Below are positions 55,501 to 62,892 of a stretch of DNA of 64,000 bases, one piece after another (position 1 is the first letter of the stretch; every line of letters starts with the position of its first letter). Source of the DNA: Fontibacter flavus (GTDB lineage Bacteria; Bacteroidota; Bacteroidia; Cytophagales; Cyclobacteriaceae). A program made the translations under genes and the position numbers. Where the stretch lies: the NCBI RefSeq assembly GCF_042432905.1, contig NZ_JBHLWI010000001.1:124001-188000 (forward strand), read 5' to 3'. A model generated the notes under the pieces. That model did no database searches. It was not told the DNA's origin and saw only the letters and a program-made list of their open reading frames with translations.

Positions 55501-57508
55501 CAAGTTTGGCTTGAAGACTCAAATCGATGTCCAAAAAGTCTGCTTTAAAAGTCAATGCAGCATCTGCTGCACCTTCCTTGGCTTCTGCATAAAACTCCAA
55601 TGCTGAAAAATCATTACCGTTCCAAACCAATTGACCTATATCCAACTTGATATCTCCTTCAATGTCAGCGATACCGGAAGCTTTCCCTTTTACTTCTGTC
55701 ATCAGACTTATTGGATCCAATTGAGGAATGTCCAAAATTTTGCCCAAATCAAGATTCTCCAATGAAATCTTCCCATCCGCACTGTAAAAAGTGTCCATTT
55801 GAAAATCACCATTAATTAGGATATTGCCGTCAGAGGTCCTTAATAAGACATCGGCAAATATTGATTTTAAGTTTCCTTTTCCCTTTGCCTCCAATTGGAT
55901 TTCCGAGGGCAGGTTAAGTCCTGAGTCGCTTAAAAATGATTCCAAAACCTCCGCATTGGTTTTGAAAAAAATAGGCCCGGATTCAAATTGCAATTGATCA
56001 GGATCCAAAACTTGCTTTAAGTTGAGGTTTTCAACTTGGAGGGAACTTGATTTGCCATATTCCAAATTGAAATCTTGAACCTTTATATTACTGAGATTAC
56101 CCCTGACTCTGCCTTTGGCACTCAATCCGTTTTTGACCAGTTCCTGAATATAAACATCTTGTTTAAGCTCAGGATCGAAATAAAAAATTTCGGAAAGATT
56201 GCTCCCGAATTCCTTGAGATTAAGGTCAATTGAAGCCTTTTCTGGCTTTTCAATGAAATCGGCTAAGCTATTAAACTGTACACCCAAATCTGCAGAAAGT
56301 TTAGACCCGGCAGTTTTGATCAAAAATTCATCTACCCGGATTCCCTGTTCATCCAACAAGACCTTTGTCTGAAGTGACTCCAGAGCAAATCCACTTCCTT
56401 CCTGGAATGTGAGTTGCGCAATATTCAAGCCTGCCTTTGGGGCTTTCAAGAAAAGATTGTTTGCGGAAAAGTTGAAATCACTGAGCGCTACTGCTCCTGG
56501 ATTAAACTCCCCTTCCTTTATTTTTTGCCCATCCTGACTGAAAACTATCTGGCTATTGATAAGTTCAATGTCCCCGGCTTCAATCCACCAATCAGGAAAG
56601 TTGAAGGCAGTTGGAGAATCATCTGCTGTTTCCGGTTTTGGAGCATCTTCATTGCCCGTGATGAACCCCAAGTCTATATCCCCATTTTTCAGGATTAGGG
56701 ATTTCAGAAGGACTCTTTGGTCTTCCAGGTTAGCTTCGGGCAGAGATAAGGAAAGTTCATCCCACTTTACAATAGCCTTAATACCATCAGGAATGGATTC
56801 ATAGTACCAGTCAGCCTGATTGACCATCAATTGATCCAAAACCAATAGAGGTAGGGCAGGCTCTTCCTTCTTTTCCGTTTCTTCTGAAGGTAAGAAAGCC
56901 TTGGTTTGCACATATCGGAACTTTGATTGGGAAAGGGTAAAATCACCGATACCAAAGTCCATTTTATTCAAATCCAGCTGGTCTATGTCCAGGCCAAAGT
57001 ATTGCCAGGAAGCCTCTGCATTAGTTCCCATTACTTCATCATCAAAGAAGATTTGGAAATCTGATAAACGAATCGGACCAACTTGAATTTTTGGCAGGAA
57101 ACCTGAGTTTGAAACTTCATCAGCATCAGGTTTAGCAGGGTCTTTAGCTACAAAAGCCCTTACCAAAAAGTTAAAATTAAATTCCTGCCCAATACTGTCC
57201 CGCTTCACCTTGGCCCGCAATCCCTCCCATTCCAACTTGGACACCACATATTCGCCTTCTCTGAGTAATGTCTTAATGCCCAGACCTGTCTCCAATTTTC
57301 TGGAGTAAACCAAAGTATCCCCTTGCAGGTCTTCCAGATAAAGGCCTTCAAGATGAAAATCCCCACTGAATGTCATGTAAAGCCGGTCAATCTGAACTTT
57401 GGTGCCTGTCCTTTCACTTACAAAATGAACTGCCTTTTGAACAATGATATCCTGTCCCCAGGGACTTCTGACAAAAAGAATCAATCCAATCACCAGCAGT
57501 AAAATCAC
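52544..57508 (-). CDS. tamB: translocation and assembly module protein TamB
   Basis: This 1654-aa protein has an N-terminal hydrophobic anchor followed by F-V-R-S-P-W-G-Q, a common TamB opening. A very long run of beta-helical segments then forms a groove between the two membranes. The last 400 residues are the conserved TamB domain (formerly DUF490), with motifs such as G-R-Y-E-V-G-S-G-H-Y-E-L-N-L-F-G. It works with TamL. The reading frame opens with a GTG at 57508, but the same frame continues upstream without stop for about 22 codons (K-K-F-L-R-I-F-F-K-I-I-G), giving a basic stretch usual in TamB but with no standard start codon. The annotated start is therefore uncertain. Confidence 0.92.
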   Translation of the reverse strand: MILLLVIGLILFVRSPWGQDIIVQKAVHFVSERTGTKVQIDRLYMTFSGDFHLEGLYLEDLQGDTLVYSRKLETGLGIKTLLREGEYVVSKLEWEGLRAKVKRDSIGQEFNFNFLVRAFVAKDPAKPDADEVSNSGFLPKIQVGPIRLSDFQIFFDDEVMGTNAEASWQYFGLDIDQLDLNKMDFGIGDFTLSQSKFRYVQTKAFLPSEETEKKEEPALPLLVLDQLMVNQADWYYESIPDGIKAIVKWDELSLSLPEANLEDQRVLLKSLILKNGDIDLGFITGNEDAPKPETADDSPTAFNFPDWWIEAGDIELINSQIVFSQDGQKIKEGEFNPGAVALSDFNFSANNLFLKAPKAGLNIAQLTFQEGSGFALESLQTKVLLDEQGIRVDEFLIKTAGSKLSADLGVQFNSLADFIEKPEKASIDLNLKEFGSNLSEIFYFDPELKQDVYIQELVKNGLSAKGRVRGNLSNIKVQDFNLEYGKSSSLQVENLNLKQVLDPDQLQFESGPIFFKTNAEVLESFLSDSGLNLPSEIQLEAKGKGNLKSIFADVLLRTSDGNILINGDFQMDTFYSADGKISLENLDLGKILDIPQLDPISLMTEVKGKASGIADIEGDIKLDIGQLVWNGNDFSALEFYAEAKEGAADAALTFKADFLDIDLSLQAKLDSLHPEFAFKIDIKKLEAMTLGLTKRDIRATMNIQGLVEGSFEDLKAVLDIQDGYLFYDNRPYPVGKIALDAQLSEEGSSLHLDSDFLKGFLNVNGSFAALSQSLTLYFEELIGGTDGIEQKSGLVAKSEFDFSPTPFIDQLLLAGIEEMDTLHLDFMYRSDEKELTANVLLPGVRYSGSQLDSLLLKFAGSEGNLDFYMGFEGFNAGPVEMGKSWINANFKGEEIFLGFYSEDDRETVLDVKSSLGILGDTLIYHIEPEGLIFNRQAWDVPQDNNLRFGPKFLEFHEFMFSRNGQNIRFSNQIKNFEEDHVGVMMQNFDINTFLGFLNPDTPLITGVANGEVVVINPFVALGIVADLDVRDIVILEIPLGVMEMRAKAETLKQYGFLLSLKEGMVDMDLAGKIMADSVSSQLDLKLDLYALQMKMLEILSDGAVKEGKGYISADIDLKGSFQEPVYKGVFNFKEAGLLVSDLNASLLMPDEKIQIDNSGIILSDFKVIDENKHAFLVDGKILTENLTDPDFDLTFFTEDFQFLNSTREDNDLFFGKAIVDLDMKVKGSLSLPEINVAMKVKRGTSVTFIVPESQLELVERTGVVIFVNHQDPYDVMYQREMDISTKGLVGYDVRAKLQVDPQAVFNLIVDERTGDNLRLQGEADLSMVMNPNGNISLSGRYEVGSGHYELNLFGLVNRRFELAKGSTVIWNGDPMDASLNLQANYSVRTSASELMQAQLSGSNTETKGQFRQVLPFLVYLKIGGEILKPEITFELDLPEQDRGALGGSVYSMLQQINDKEDELTKQVFSLLVLNQFFPMGGNDGSSGGTVSLARSSVSQVLSNQMNALSDRLFGDSGFSLDFDLDSYTDYQSGGAQDRTQLNVAAKQSLMDERLVISVGGQVDVEGRSNQQVNQGDALFGDVSIEYLLDSKGQWRAKAYRRNQFESVIDGQLIVTGISFIFNKEFNAFWELWRSRANKEAITKEEDETQKNNPE

Positions 57509-57588
57509 CGCAAAAGTGAGCCCAATTATTTTGAAAAATATCCTTAGAAACTTTTTGATAACAAATTATTTTTTTCCGGGTATAAATT

Positions 57589-57596
57589 CAAATATA
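57589..57596 (-). promoter_or_regulatory. candidate -7 box for tamB-tamL
   Basis: The minus strand reads TATATTTG, a match to TAnnTTTG, about 80 bases before the GTG at 57508. If this is right, the transcript starts near 57582. The remaining 57597-57724 holds nothing else that I recognise. Confidence 0.4.
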
Positions 57597-57724
57597 CATC
57601 ATAAACCGTTTTTTTTCTTTGATTGTTGTGATAAATCAATCACGATTTTGGTAATAACGCTTTCAATCAGACATATTATCGGCAAACCAATTCCACTGCC
57701 CGAAACTGACCTAAATATTTTCCA

Positions 57725-57870
57725 GTTGTCCTGCTTCTCCAGAAGCTGGACCCTATTATCTAAGCTGTCCTACTTCTCCAGAAACTGAACTTTTTATCTG
57801 CGCTGTCCTGCTTCTCTAGAAACTGGACTCCATTATCTGCGCTGTCCTTCTTCTCCAGAAGCTGGAACTT
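57725..57870. repeat. four tandem 39-bp units, each with an imperfect palindrome
   Basis: Units start at 57725, 57764, 57802 and 57841 (spacing 39, 38, 39). The core GTCC-T-GCTTCT-CC-AGAAGC-T-GGAC is a 24-nt imperfect palindrome, most exact in unit 1 (57728-57751). The linkers share TATTATCT or similar. A single further copy lies at 58831-58858. The stretch 57871-58020 shows nothing else. Confidence 0.9.
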
Positions 57871-58020
57871 AATAAATCTCCTTGAAGTATTCAGGCTGAT
57901 TCTTCACCTGACTACCTTAAATCTTGCCATTCAGAATTTTCCCTTGATCAGTATATTTAGAGTATTGGCGGGTTTAAAATCCATGATGTCTTATTTCGAA
58001 ATTGTATCCCGAGATAAAAG

Positions 58021-58050
58021 TAAAAAACCGCCTAATGACGGTTTATTTTA
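58021..58050 (-). terminator. intrinsic terminator after the collagen-like gene
   Basis: On the minus strand AAACCG and CGGTTT pair around an 8-nt loop, followed by a run of T. It lies 23 bases past the stop of the gene at 58073. Confidence 0.75.
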
Positions 58051-58072
58051 GATCAACTGGGATTTCTAAGTG

Positions 58073-58678
58073 CTAGTCCAGGCTATTTAAAAGAGTTTCC
58101 AATTCTTCATAGGACATTTTATTCAAGGCATCCATATCAATTCTGGCACCTGAAGAATTATACAGAATGACCACTCTGAATTTAGCTTCTAAACCTGCCC
58201 AAGTAGGCGCTTCACCGTGACTGTCGTAAGTATACAGTAAGAAGTTTTCAGGATCATCGACAAAATAGGGGGCATACAAAAACGCCAGATGAGAAGTGAC
58301 AGTACTTCCGTATTTGTAAGAAAAAGGAAGAGGTGACCATACAGACCATTCGTCAAATTGGGCAAAACGAACAAAAGCCAAAACTGCACCGGAGTTGACA
58401 ACAGTAGGTGTGATATCAGGAATTGAAGTCAGATAAGCATAGGTAATTCCACTTTCCTCTTCATCACTTTCCAAAAACCAATTTTCACCAACTGTTTCGA
58501 AGTCAATGAATTTATAGGCACCAATACCGGCTGGACCGGCTGGACCCGTAGCACCAACAGCACCCGTAGGACCGGCTGGACCAACTGGGCCGGCAGGACC
58601 TTCAGGTCCTTCGCAAGAAAGGGAAAACACCATCAACAATGGTAAAAATCCCAAAATCAAATGTTTTAGTTTTTCCAT
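58073..58678 (-). CDS. collagen-like lipoprotein
   Basis: This 201-aa protein has a lipobox (S-L-S-C, Cys22). Ten Gly-X-Y triplets follow almost at once (G-P-E, G-P-A, G-P-V and so on to G-P-A-G, residues 24-52), which would form a triple helix. The remaining 150 residues are a compact beta-rich domain with no known match. The Gly-X-Y tract acts as a rod lifting the domain from the membrane, and probably makes the protein a trimer. The same 39-bp repeat lies on both sides of the gene. It may be a surface protein; binding partner unknown. Confidence 0.85.
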   Translation of the reverse strand: MEKLKHLILGFLPLLMVFSLSCEGPEGPAGPVGPAGPTGAVGATGPAGPAGIGAYKFIDFETVGENWFLESDEEESGITYAYLTSIPDITPTVVNSGAVLAFVRFAQFDEWSVWSPLPFSYKYGSTVTSHLAFLYAPYFVDDPENFLLYTYDSHGEAPTWAGLEAKFRVVILYNSSGARIDMDALNKMSYEELETLLNSLD

Positions 58679-58830
58679 GACAGTAGATTTTTGATTTAGA
58701 TAAAAATACTGACTAACAAACTAATAATCAGTGACTTATATCATAATCAGAAATGATTTGGACTTCAAAAGACCGCAAGTAAAAAATGTGATATCATTCA
58801 TGTCCGGTGATCATTTAAACATCAGAGTTA
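58679..58830. other. intergenic DNA, nothing recognised
   Basis: This AT-rich DNA lies upstream of the collagen-like gene. It should carry that gene's promoter, but I see no good TAnnTTTG match. Confidence 0.4.
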
Positions 58831-58858
58831 GCTGTCCCGCTTCTCCAGAAGCTGGACT
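58831..58858. repeat. isolated copy of the 39-bp repeat core
   Basis: The unit GCTGTCC-C-GCTTCTCC-AGAAGCTGGAC has the same palindrome as the array at 57725-57870, about 1 kb away. It is on the other side of the collagen-like lipoprotein gene. The stretch 58859-59046 that follows holds nothing recognised. Confidence 0.85.
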
Positions 58859-59046
58859 GTCGTTATCCCTATCAGCACAAGAATTCGTGGCACAAAGATC
58901 CTTCCCCCCACAGAACCAATCTCTCAATCTCACCAAGCTTCATCCGAAATCCGATATACCAAGCGCAGCTTCCATTTTAATTTTCTCCCTTTTATTAAAA
59001 ATCCACATTAAATCCCATCATTCGTGTTCCTCTCAAAATTCTACCG

Positions 59047-59054
59047 TATTTTTG
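59047..59054 (+). promoter_or_regulatory. candidate -7 box for the cca operon
   Basis: TATTTTTG matches TAnnTTTG, 15 bases before the GTG at 59070. A -33 element was not found. Confidence 0.35.
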
Positions 59055-59069
59055 TAAAAAAACAGCAAA

Positions 59070-59543
59070 GTGGAAATCAAAGAAGCAGTCAATATCATCA
59101 AAGAGAAAGGAAGAATCCGCATCAAAGAAGGGCATGGTACCATCTTGGAACTGATCACATTGGAAAATTGGAACCCAGAAAATGATGATTTCGAGGGAAT
59201 TTTCCTCTTTTTTGACCTTTTTCAGATCAGATCTGTGGCGGAACAGTTCTCTGACGTTTCACTGGATATCATTGAGTTTGCAACCAAACCTACCATTTAC
59301 CAAACCCCGGTCAACAGGATACTAAAAAACGGTCCGATAGAACACGGTAACGTACGTTTTGCCGTCATCAAAAAAGATTTTTGGAACAAATTGCTGTTTG
59401 CTTATTCCCAGCCACTTATCCTTCAATATTCCAAAACTGTAGAATTTGACATGGCAACGGATGAGTTTTTCCCACTATTGAGTGCGGGTACTAAAGAAAT
59501 GTTTTTGAGTCCCGACGGGGATGTCAAAATCCTGAAAGCATGA
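59070..59543 (+). CDS. hypothetical protein coupled to the CCA-adding enzyme
   Basis: This 157-aa protein uses a GTG start, since no ATG occurs nearby in frame. It has no signal peptide, membrane helix or known catalytic motif; the sequence is mixed alpha/beta (E-G-I-F-L-F-F-D-L-F-Q, then V-R-F-A-V-I-K-K-D-F-W-N-K-L-L-F-A-Y-S). It ends in TGA that overlaps the ATG of the next gene (ATGA at 59540-59543), so the two are translationally coupled, which suggests a link to tRNA processing. Confidence 0.6.
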   Translation: MEIKEAVNIIKEKGRIRIKEGHGTILELITLENWNPENDDFEGIFLFFDLFQIRSVAEQFSDVSLDIIEFATKPTIYQTPVNRILKNGPIEHGNVRFAVIKKDFWNKLLFAYSQPLILQYSKTVEFDMATDEFFPLLSAGTKEMFLSPDGDVKILKA

Positions 59544-60958
59544 ATTTTAAAGAACATTTAGAATCACTGGACATATTCAAAAGAGTTGGGCGTGTTGCCG
59601 ATGAACTGGGTTATGAAACCTATGTGGTCGGTGGTTATGTCCGCGACCTGATCTTGGAGAGACCCTGTAAGGACATTGATTTTGTCTGCGTGGGTTCAGG
59701 TATCAACTTGGCACAGAAAGTCGCAGAAAGTTTTGATGAGCATGTTCCCTTATCTGTCTTCAAAAATTTTGGTACAGCCAATATCCGCCTGGACGATTGG
59801 GAGGTAGAGTTTGTCGGGGCCAGAAAAGAATCCTACCGACATGATTCCCGCAAACCCATTGTTGAAGACGGTACCCTGCAGGAAGATCAGGAAAGAAGGG
59901 ACTTCACCATCAATGCCATGGCAATTTCCGTCAATGCCCATAATTTTGGAGAATTGATTGACCCTTTCGATGGACTTGGCGATATCAAAAGAAAAATCAT
60001 CAAAACCCCTACAGATCCCATCATCACTTTTTCGGATGATCCGCTGAGGATGATGCGCGCAGTACGTTTTGCCGCACAATTGAAATTCGACATCGAGCCG
60101 GACACCTTTTTGGCCATTGTCCATGATGCCCATAGATTGCAGATTGTATCTGCGGAGAGGATTATCGACGAGCTAAACAAGATTGTGATGACAGCTAAGC
60201 CATCTTATGGTTTCAAACTGCTTTTTGTCAGTAAGCTCCTACATCAGTTCTTTCCCGAAATGGTGGAACTTCAGGGAGTGGATTCTGTTGGAGATAAATC
60301 CCATAAAGATAATTTCTACCATACCTTACAGGTATTGGACAACATTTCAGTAATGACCGATAAACTTTGGCTGAGATGGGCGGCCATTATGCATGACATT
60401 GCCAAACCTGCCACAAAGCGCTTCAATCCCAAAGTGGGCTGGACCTTTCATGGTCATGAAGACAAAGGTGCCCGAATGACCCCCGGCATTTTCAGAAGAC
60501 TGAAATTACCGATGGATGAAAGGATGAAGTATGTGCAGAAGCTGGTCCGTCTTCACCTTAGGCCTATTGCCTTGGTATCGGACAAAGTAACTGATTCTGC
60601 TGTAAGGAGGCTTCTTTTCGATGCAGGAGATGATGTGGACGACCTGATGACCCTCTGCAGGGCAGATATCACTTCCAAAAACAACAACAAAGTGCAACGT
60701 TTCTTGTCCAACTTCGATAAAGTTGAACAAAAAATCATTGAAGTAGAGGAAAAAGATCAAGTCAGGAACTTCCAACCGCCTGTTTCAGGTGAGGAAATCA
60801 TGGGAATTTTTGGTCTAAAACCTTCTAAATTGGTGGGAGATCTCAAAGAAGAAATCAAAGAAGCGATTCTAGAAGGACAAATTCAGAACAATAAAGCTGA
60901 AGCTTTGGACTTATTGTATAAATTAGCCGATCAAAAAGGTTTAAAAAAGCAACACTAA
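59540..60958 (+). CDS. cca: CCA tRNA nucleotidyltransferase with HD domain
   Basis: This 472-aa protein has a class II nucleotidyltransferase head with G-G-Y-V-R-D (31-36) and catalytic D-I-D (45-47). The E-D-x-x-x-R-R-D-F-T-I-N-A-M motif and a neck region (S-A-E-R-I-x-D-E-L) come next. The C-terminal half contains an HD-type domain (H-T-L-Q-V-L-D-N near the start, I-M-H-D-I-A-K-P near residue 283). It adds or repairs the CCA tail of tRNAs; poly(A) polymerases share this layout, so the exact role is not certain. Confidence 0.93.
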   Translation: MNFKEHLESLDIFKRVGRVADELGYETYVVGGYVRDLILERPCKDIDFVCVGSGINLAQKVAESFDEHVPLSVFKNFGTANIRLDDWEVEFVGARKESYRHDSRKPIVEDGTLQEDQERRDFTINAMAISVNAHNFGELIDPFDGLGDIKRKIIKTPTDPIITFSDDPLRMMRAVRFAAQLKFDIEPDTFLAIVHDAHRLQIVSAERIIDELNKIVMTAKPSYGFKLLFVSKLLHQFFPEMVELQGVDSVGDKSHKDNFYHTLQVLDNISVMTDKLWLRWAAIMHDIAKPATKRFNPKVGWTFHGHEDKGARMTPGIFRRLKLPMDERMKYVQKLVRLHLRPIALVSDKVTDSAVRRLLFDAGDDVDDLMTLCRADITSKNNNKVQRFLSNFDKVEQKIIEVEEKDQVRNFQPPVSGEEIMGIFGLKPSKLVGDLKEEIKEAILEGQIQNNKAEALDLLYKLADQKGLKKQH

Positions 60959-60967
60959 AAACAGTAT

Positions 60968-61678
60968 ATGAATAAGATTACCCTAATAGCCGGCCTACTG
61001 ATTTGTATGGCTACTTCAGTTTTTGCACAACAGGAAAATGCACAGCAGGATTCCGAGACTTTGAGAAAGCGAAATGAGTCAGATCAACGCATCTATCAAT
61101 TGGCAATGCGATACAACGATTTATCTGTTGCCAGAATGAAGTTATTTGACCTGATAGAAAGAAATCCAAGCAATACCCGCTATCCTGAGCTTCTGGCCAC
61201 CTTGTATTTTGATGCAGGGCAATATGCTTCCGCTGCAGTCTCTGCTATTGATCTTTTGGAAGTAAATGACAAAAGCGTCACAGGTTTGGAAATTGCCGCT
61301 TACTCATTGGAACAATTAGGTGCCATGGACAGGGCTTTGCCGCATTTTGAAAGACACTACCTGCTCACTGGAAATCTATTCAGTTTGTATAAAACAGCAT
61401 ATATGCAATACTCCCTGAACCGTCAGGAAGAAGCACTCAATTCCTTGAACATGCTGATCAAAAACAACAAGTCTGCAGAAGAAGCTATCGGATTTCCTTC
61501 GGCCTCAGGTGACACCCAAGAAATCAATTTAAAAGCTGCCGCCCTGAACCTCAAGGCTATGCTTTATATGGATCAGAAAAACAAAGCAGAAGCATTGGAT
61601 GCCATCAATCAGGCTTTAGCGCTCAGCCCTGACTTTGAACTGGCCAAAGAAAACCTGGTTGAAATTCAGAAAATGTAA
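60968..61678 (+). CDS. exported TPR-like protein
   Basis: This 236-aa protein has a signal peptide ending S-V-F-A-Q. Helix pairs of TPR type follow (for example L-A-T-L-Y-F-D-A-G-Q-Y-A-S-A-A-V-S-A, and A-L-D-A-I-N-Q-A-L-A-L-S-P-D-F-E near the end). It starts 10 bases after cca, so it shares its transcript and ends at a strong terminator. It is probably a scaffold in the periplasm. Confidence 0.8.
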   Translation: MNKITLIAGLLICMATSVFAQQENAQQDSETLRKRNESDQRIYQLAMRYNDLSVARMKLFDLIERNPSNTRYPELLATLYFDAGQYASAAVSAIDLLEVNDKSVTGLEIAAYSLEQLGAMDRALPHFERHYLLTGNLFSLYKTAYMQYSLNRQEEALNSLNMLIKNNKSAEEAIGFPSASGDTQEINLKAAALNLKAMLYMDQKNKAEALDAINQALALSPDFELAKENLVEIQKM

Positions 61679-61707
61679 TGATCAGGTTTCCTAGCAATAG
61701 GAAAGTT

Positions 61708-61764
61708 AATAAAAAGAGGGAGGGAAATGCGGTGATTAGGCATTCCCTCCCTCTTTTTATTTAT
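61708..61764 (+). terminator. intrinsic terminator of the cca operon
   Basis: AATAAAAAGAGGGAGGGAA and TTCCCTCCCTCTTTTTATT pair with a single bulge around a short loop, 30 bases after the stop of the TPR gene. Confidence 0.92.
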
Positions 61765-61968
61765 TGACCACATTCACTCTGAGATTTTAAAACCGTCTTC
61801 TCGAAATTTGATGTTTTGTGAGGCTATAAAACGGATTTTTTATCTACAATTCAAAACTCCGATTACCTAAAGATTATAAATCCCAATTCAGAAGTGATAT
61901 ATAAAATGCGTTAAACATTCATAGCTGCTTAATTCCAGAAATAATCAATTTGTGCAATTAGTGTAATT
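61765..61968. other. intergenic DNA, nothing recognised
   Basis: This AT-rich spacer lies between the terminator and the palindrome at 61969. I find no gene or repeat in it. Confidence 0.4.
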
Positions 61969-61987
61969 CCTGCCTGCAGCAGGCAGG
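61969..61987. repeat. short perfect palindrome
   Basis: CCTGCCTG-CAG-CAGGCAGG has 8-bp perfect arms. Similar CCTGCCTGC palindromes are scattered between genes in Bacteroidota. No T-tract follows. Confidence 0.6.
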
Positions 61988-62102
61988 TGTGGTTATATTT
62001 TCTATTCTATCCGCGGTTCCATATAACCGGCGTATGCAGACCATTCTCCGAAACCTTAAAAAGGTCTAAACTTATGCCTACCATAATTCTGGACAAGTTT
62101 TT

Positions 62103-62256
62103 CACTTATGACTTGGCTCTTCATTCTTCATTTTACACTCATCATTCTAAATTCTCATGCTCCAACTACGACAACCCGACAACAATTAAAACATTTTTCA
62201 ATCAACACTCTTCATTCCTCCCAATTCCCTTTTCACTCTACTTATAACCCTTTAAC
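62103..62256. repeat. degenerate heptanucleotide array next to the GNAT gene
   Basis: The sequence can be read in one 7-bp phase from 62103 to the stop region of the GNAT gene at 62258. Clear units are CTCTTCA (62117-62123), TTCTTCA (62124-62130), TTTTACA (62131-62137), CTCATCA (62138-62144), TTTTTCA (62194-62200), CTCTTCA (62208-62214) and CTTTTCA (62229-62235). The units between are worn, so the array is old. The stretch 61988-62102 contains nothing else recognised. Confidence 0.65.
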
Positions 62257-62257
62257 C

Positions 62258-62707
62258 TCAAGCATCCAGAAAAAACCTCATTTTTTGCTTTCCGGTACTT
62301 CCTAATCCTACGTAGAATTTAATGGCACGGGCATTGAACTCAGGTGTTTGCCACTGAATATTGAAGCATTTGTTTTTTCTGGCTTCCTCCCGGATTCTTT
62401 TCATGATTTCCGCACCTATTCCCATACTTCTGTATTCCTCATTCAGGAAAAGACAATCCATAAATAAGATTGGGGCAGCATCTCTGGTAGAAAAATCAAA
62501 AGTAAAAGAAGTAAACCCCTCAGCCTTGCCATCAATCTCGACGATCCAAACATGAAGTCTTTGAGGAGTCCCAAAAATACCGGCTCTCAAGCCTTCCAGT
62601 TTTCCTTCAGGTGAATATTCAGAATTTTCAAAAGCTGCATGTGCAGCACATAAATTGACCAAATCTGGTAAATCTTTTTCTTCACAAGGTCTGATGATGT
62701 ATTCCAT
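62258..62707 (-). CDS. GNAT family N-acetyltransferase
   Basis: This 149-aa GNAT protein starts M-E-Y-I-I-R-P-C-E-E-K-D-L-P-D-L. The acyl-CoA pyrophosphate loop is E-Y-R-S-M-G-I-G-A-E-I-M, after the strand L-F-M-D-C-L-F-L, and the C-terminal G-L-G-x-T-G-K-Q-K motif is normal. It acetylates an amine on an unknown small molecule or protein. It stands alone, with repeat DNA directly after its stop. Confidence 0.9.
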   Translation of the reverse strand: MEYIIRPCEEKDLPDLVNLCAAHAAFENSEYSPEGKLEGLRAGIFGTPQRLHVWIVEIDGKAEGFTSFTFDFSTRDAAPILFMDCLFLNEEYRSMGIGAEIMKRIREEARKNKCFNIQWQTPEFNARAIKFYVGLGSTGKQKMRFFLDA

Positions 62708-62792
62708 TATTTTTCTGATAGGTTTAACAATAATGGAAAATGCGCAAAAAAATCCATTTCTCTAAGGACTCCTCTGAAAACTTTGAATAATT

Positions 62793-62890
62793 GGTGATTA
62801 GTGATTAGTTAATTAGTAATTGGTAATTTGAATTTTGGATTTTGGATTTTAGATTTTGGATTTTGGATTTTGGATTTTGGATTTTGGATT
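62793..62890. repeat. heptanucleotide tandem array (TTGGATT)
   Basis: Fourteen 7-bp units run from 62793 to 62890 in one phase. The last eight are TTGGATT with one TTAGATT (62149 would be out of range: that unit is 62849-62855). The first six are variants (GGTGATT, AGTGATT, AGTTAAT, TAGTAAT, TGGTAAT, TTGAATT). The array ends two bases before the stop codon of the racemase gene. The near-perfect copies show that it is recent or kept uniform. Confidence 0.95.
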
Positions 62891-62892
62891 TT

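Noticed and set aside
57725..57870. Possible CRISPR array
   Set aside because: Spacers of about 12-15 bases are too short and share sequence with each other, repeats are imperfect, and no cas gene is near.
58731..59057. 108-codon plus-strand ORF between the collagen-like gene and the cca operon
   Set aside because: It contains the palindromic repeat and the -7 box of the next operon, has no start context, and looks like chance.
61987..62247. 86-codon plus-strand ORF in the gap before the GNAT gene
   Set aside because: It crosses the degenerate heptad array and has a composition typical of untranslated DNA (H, S, F rich).
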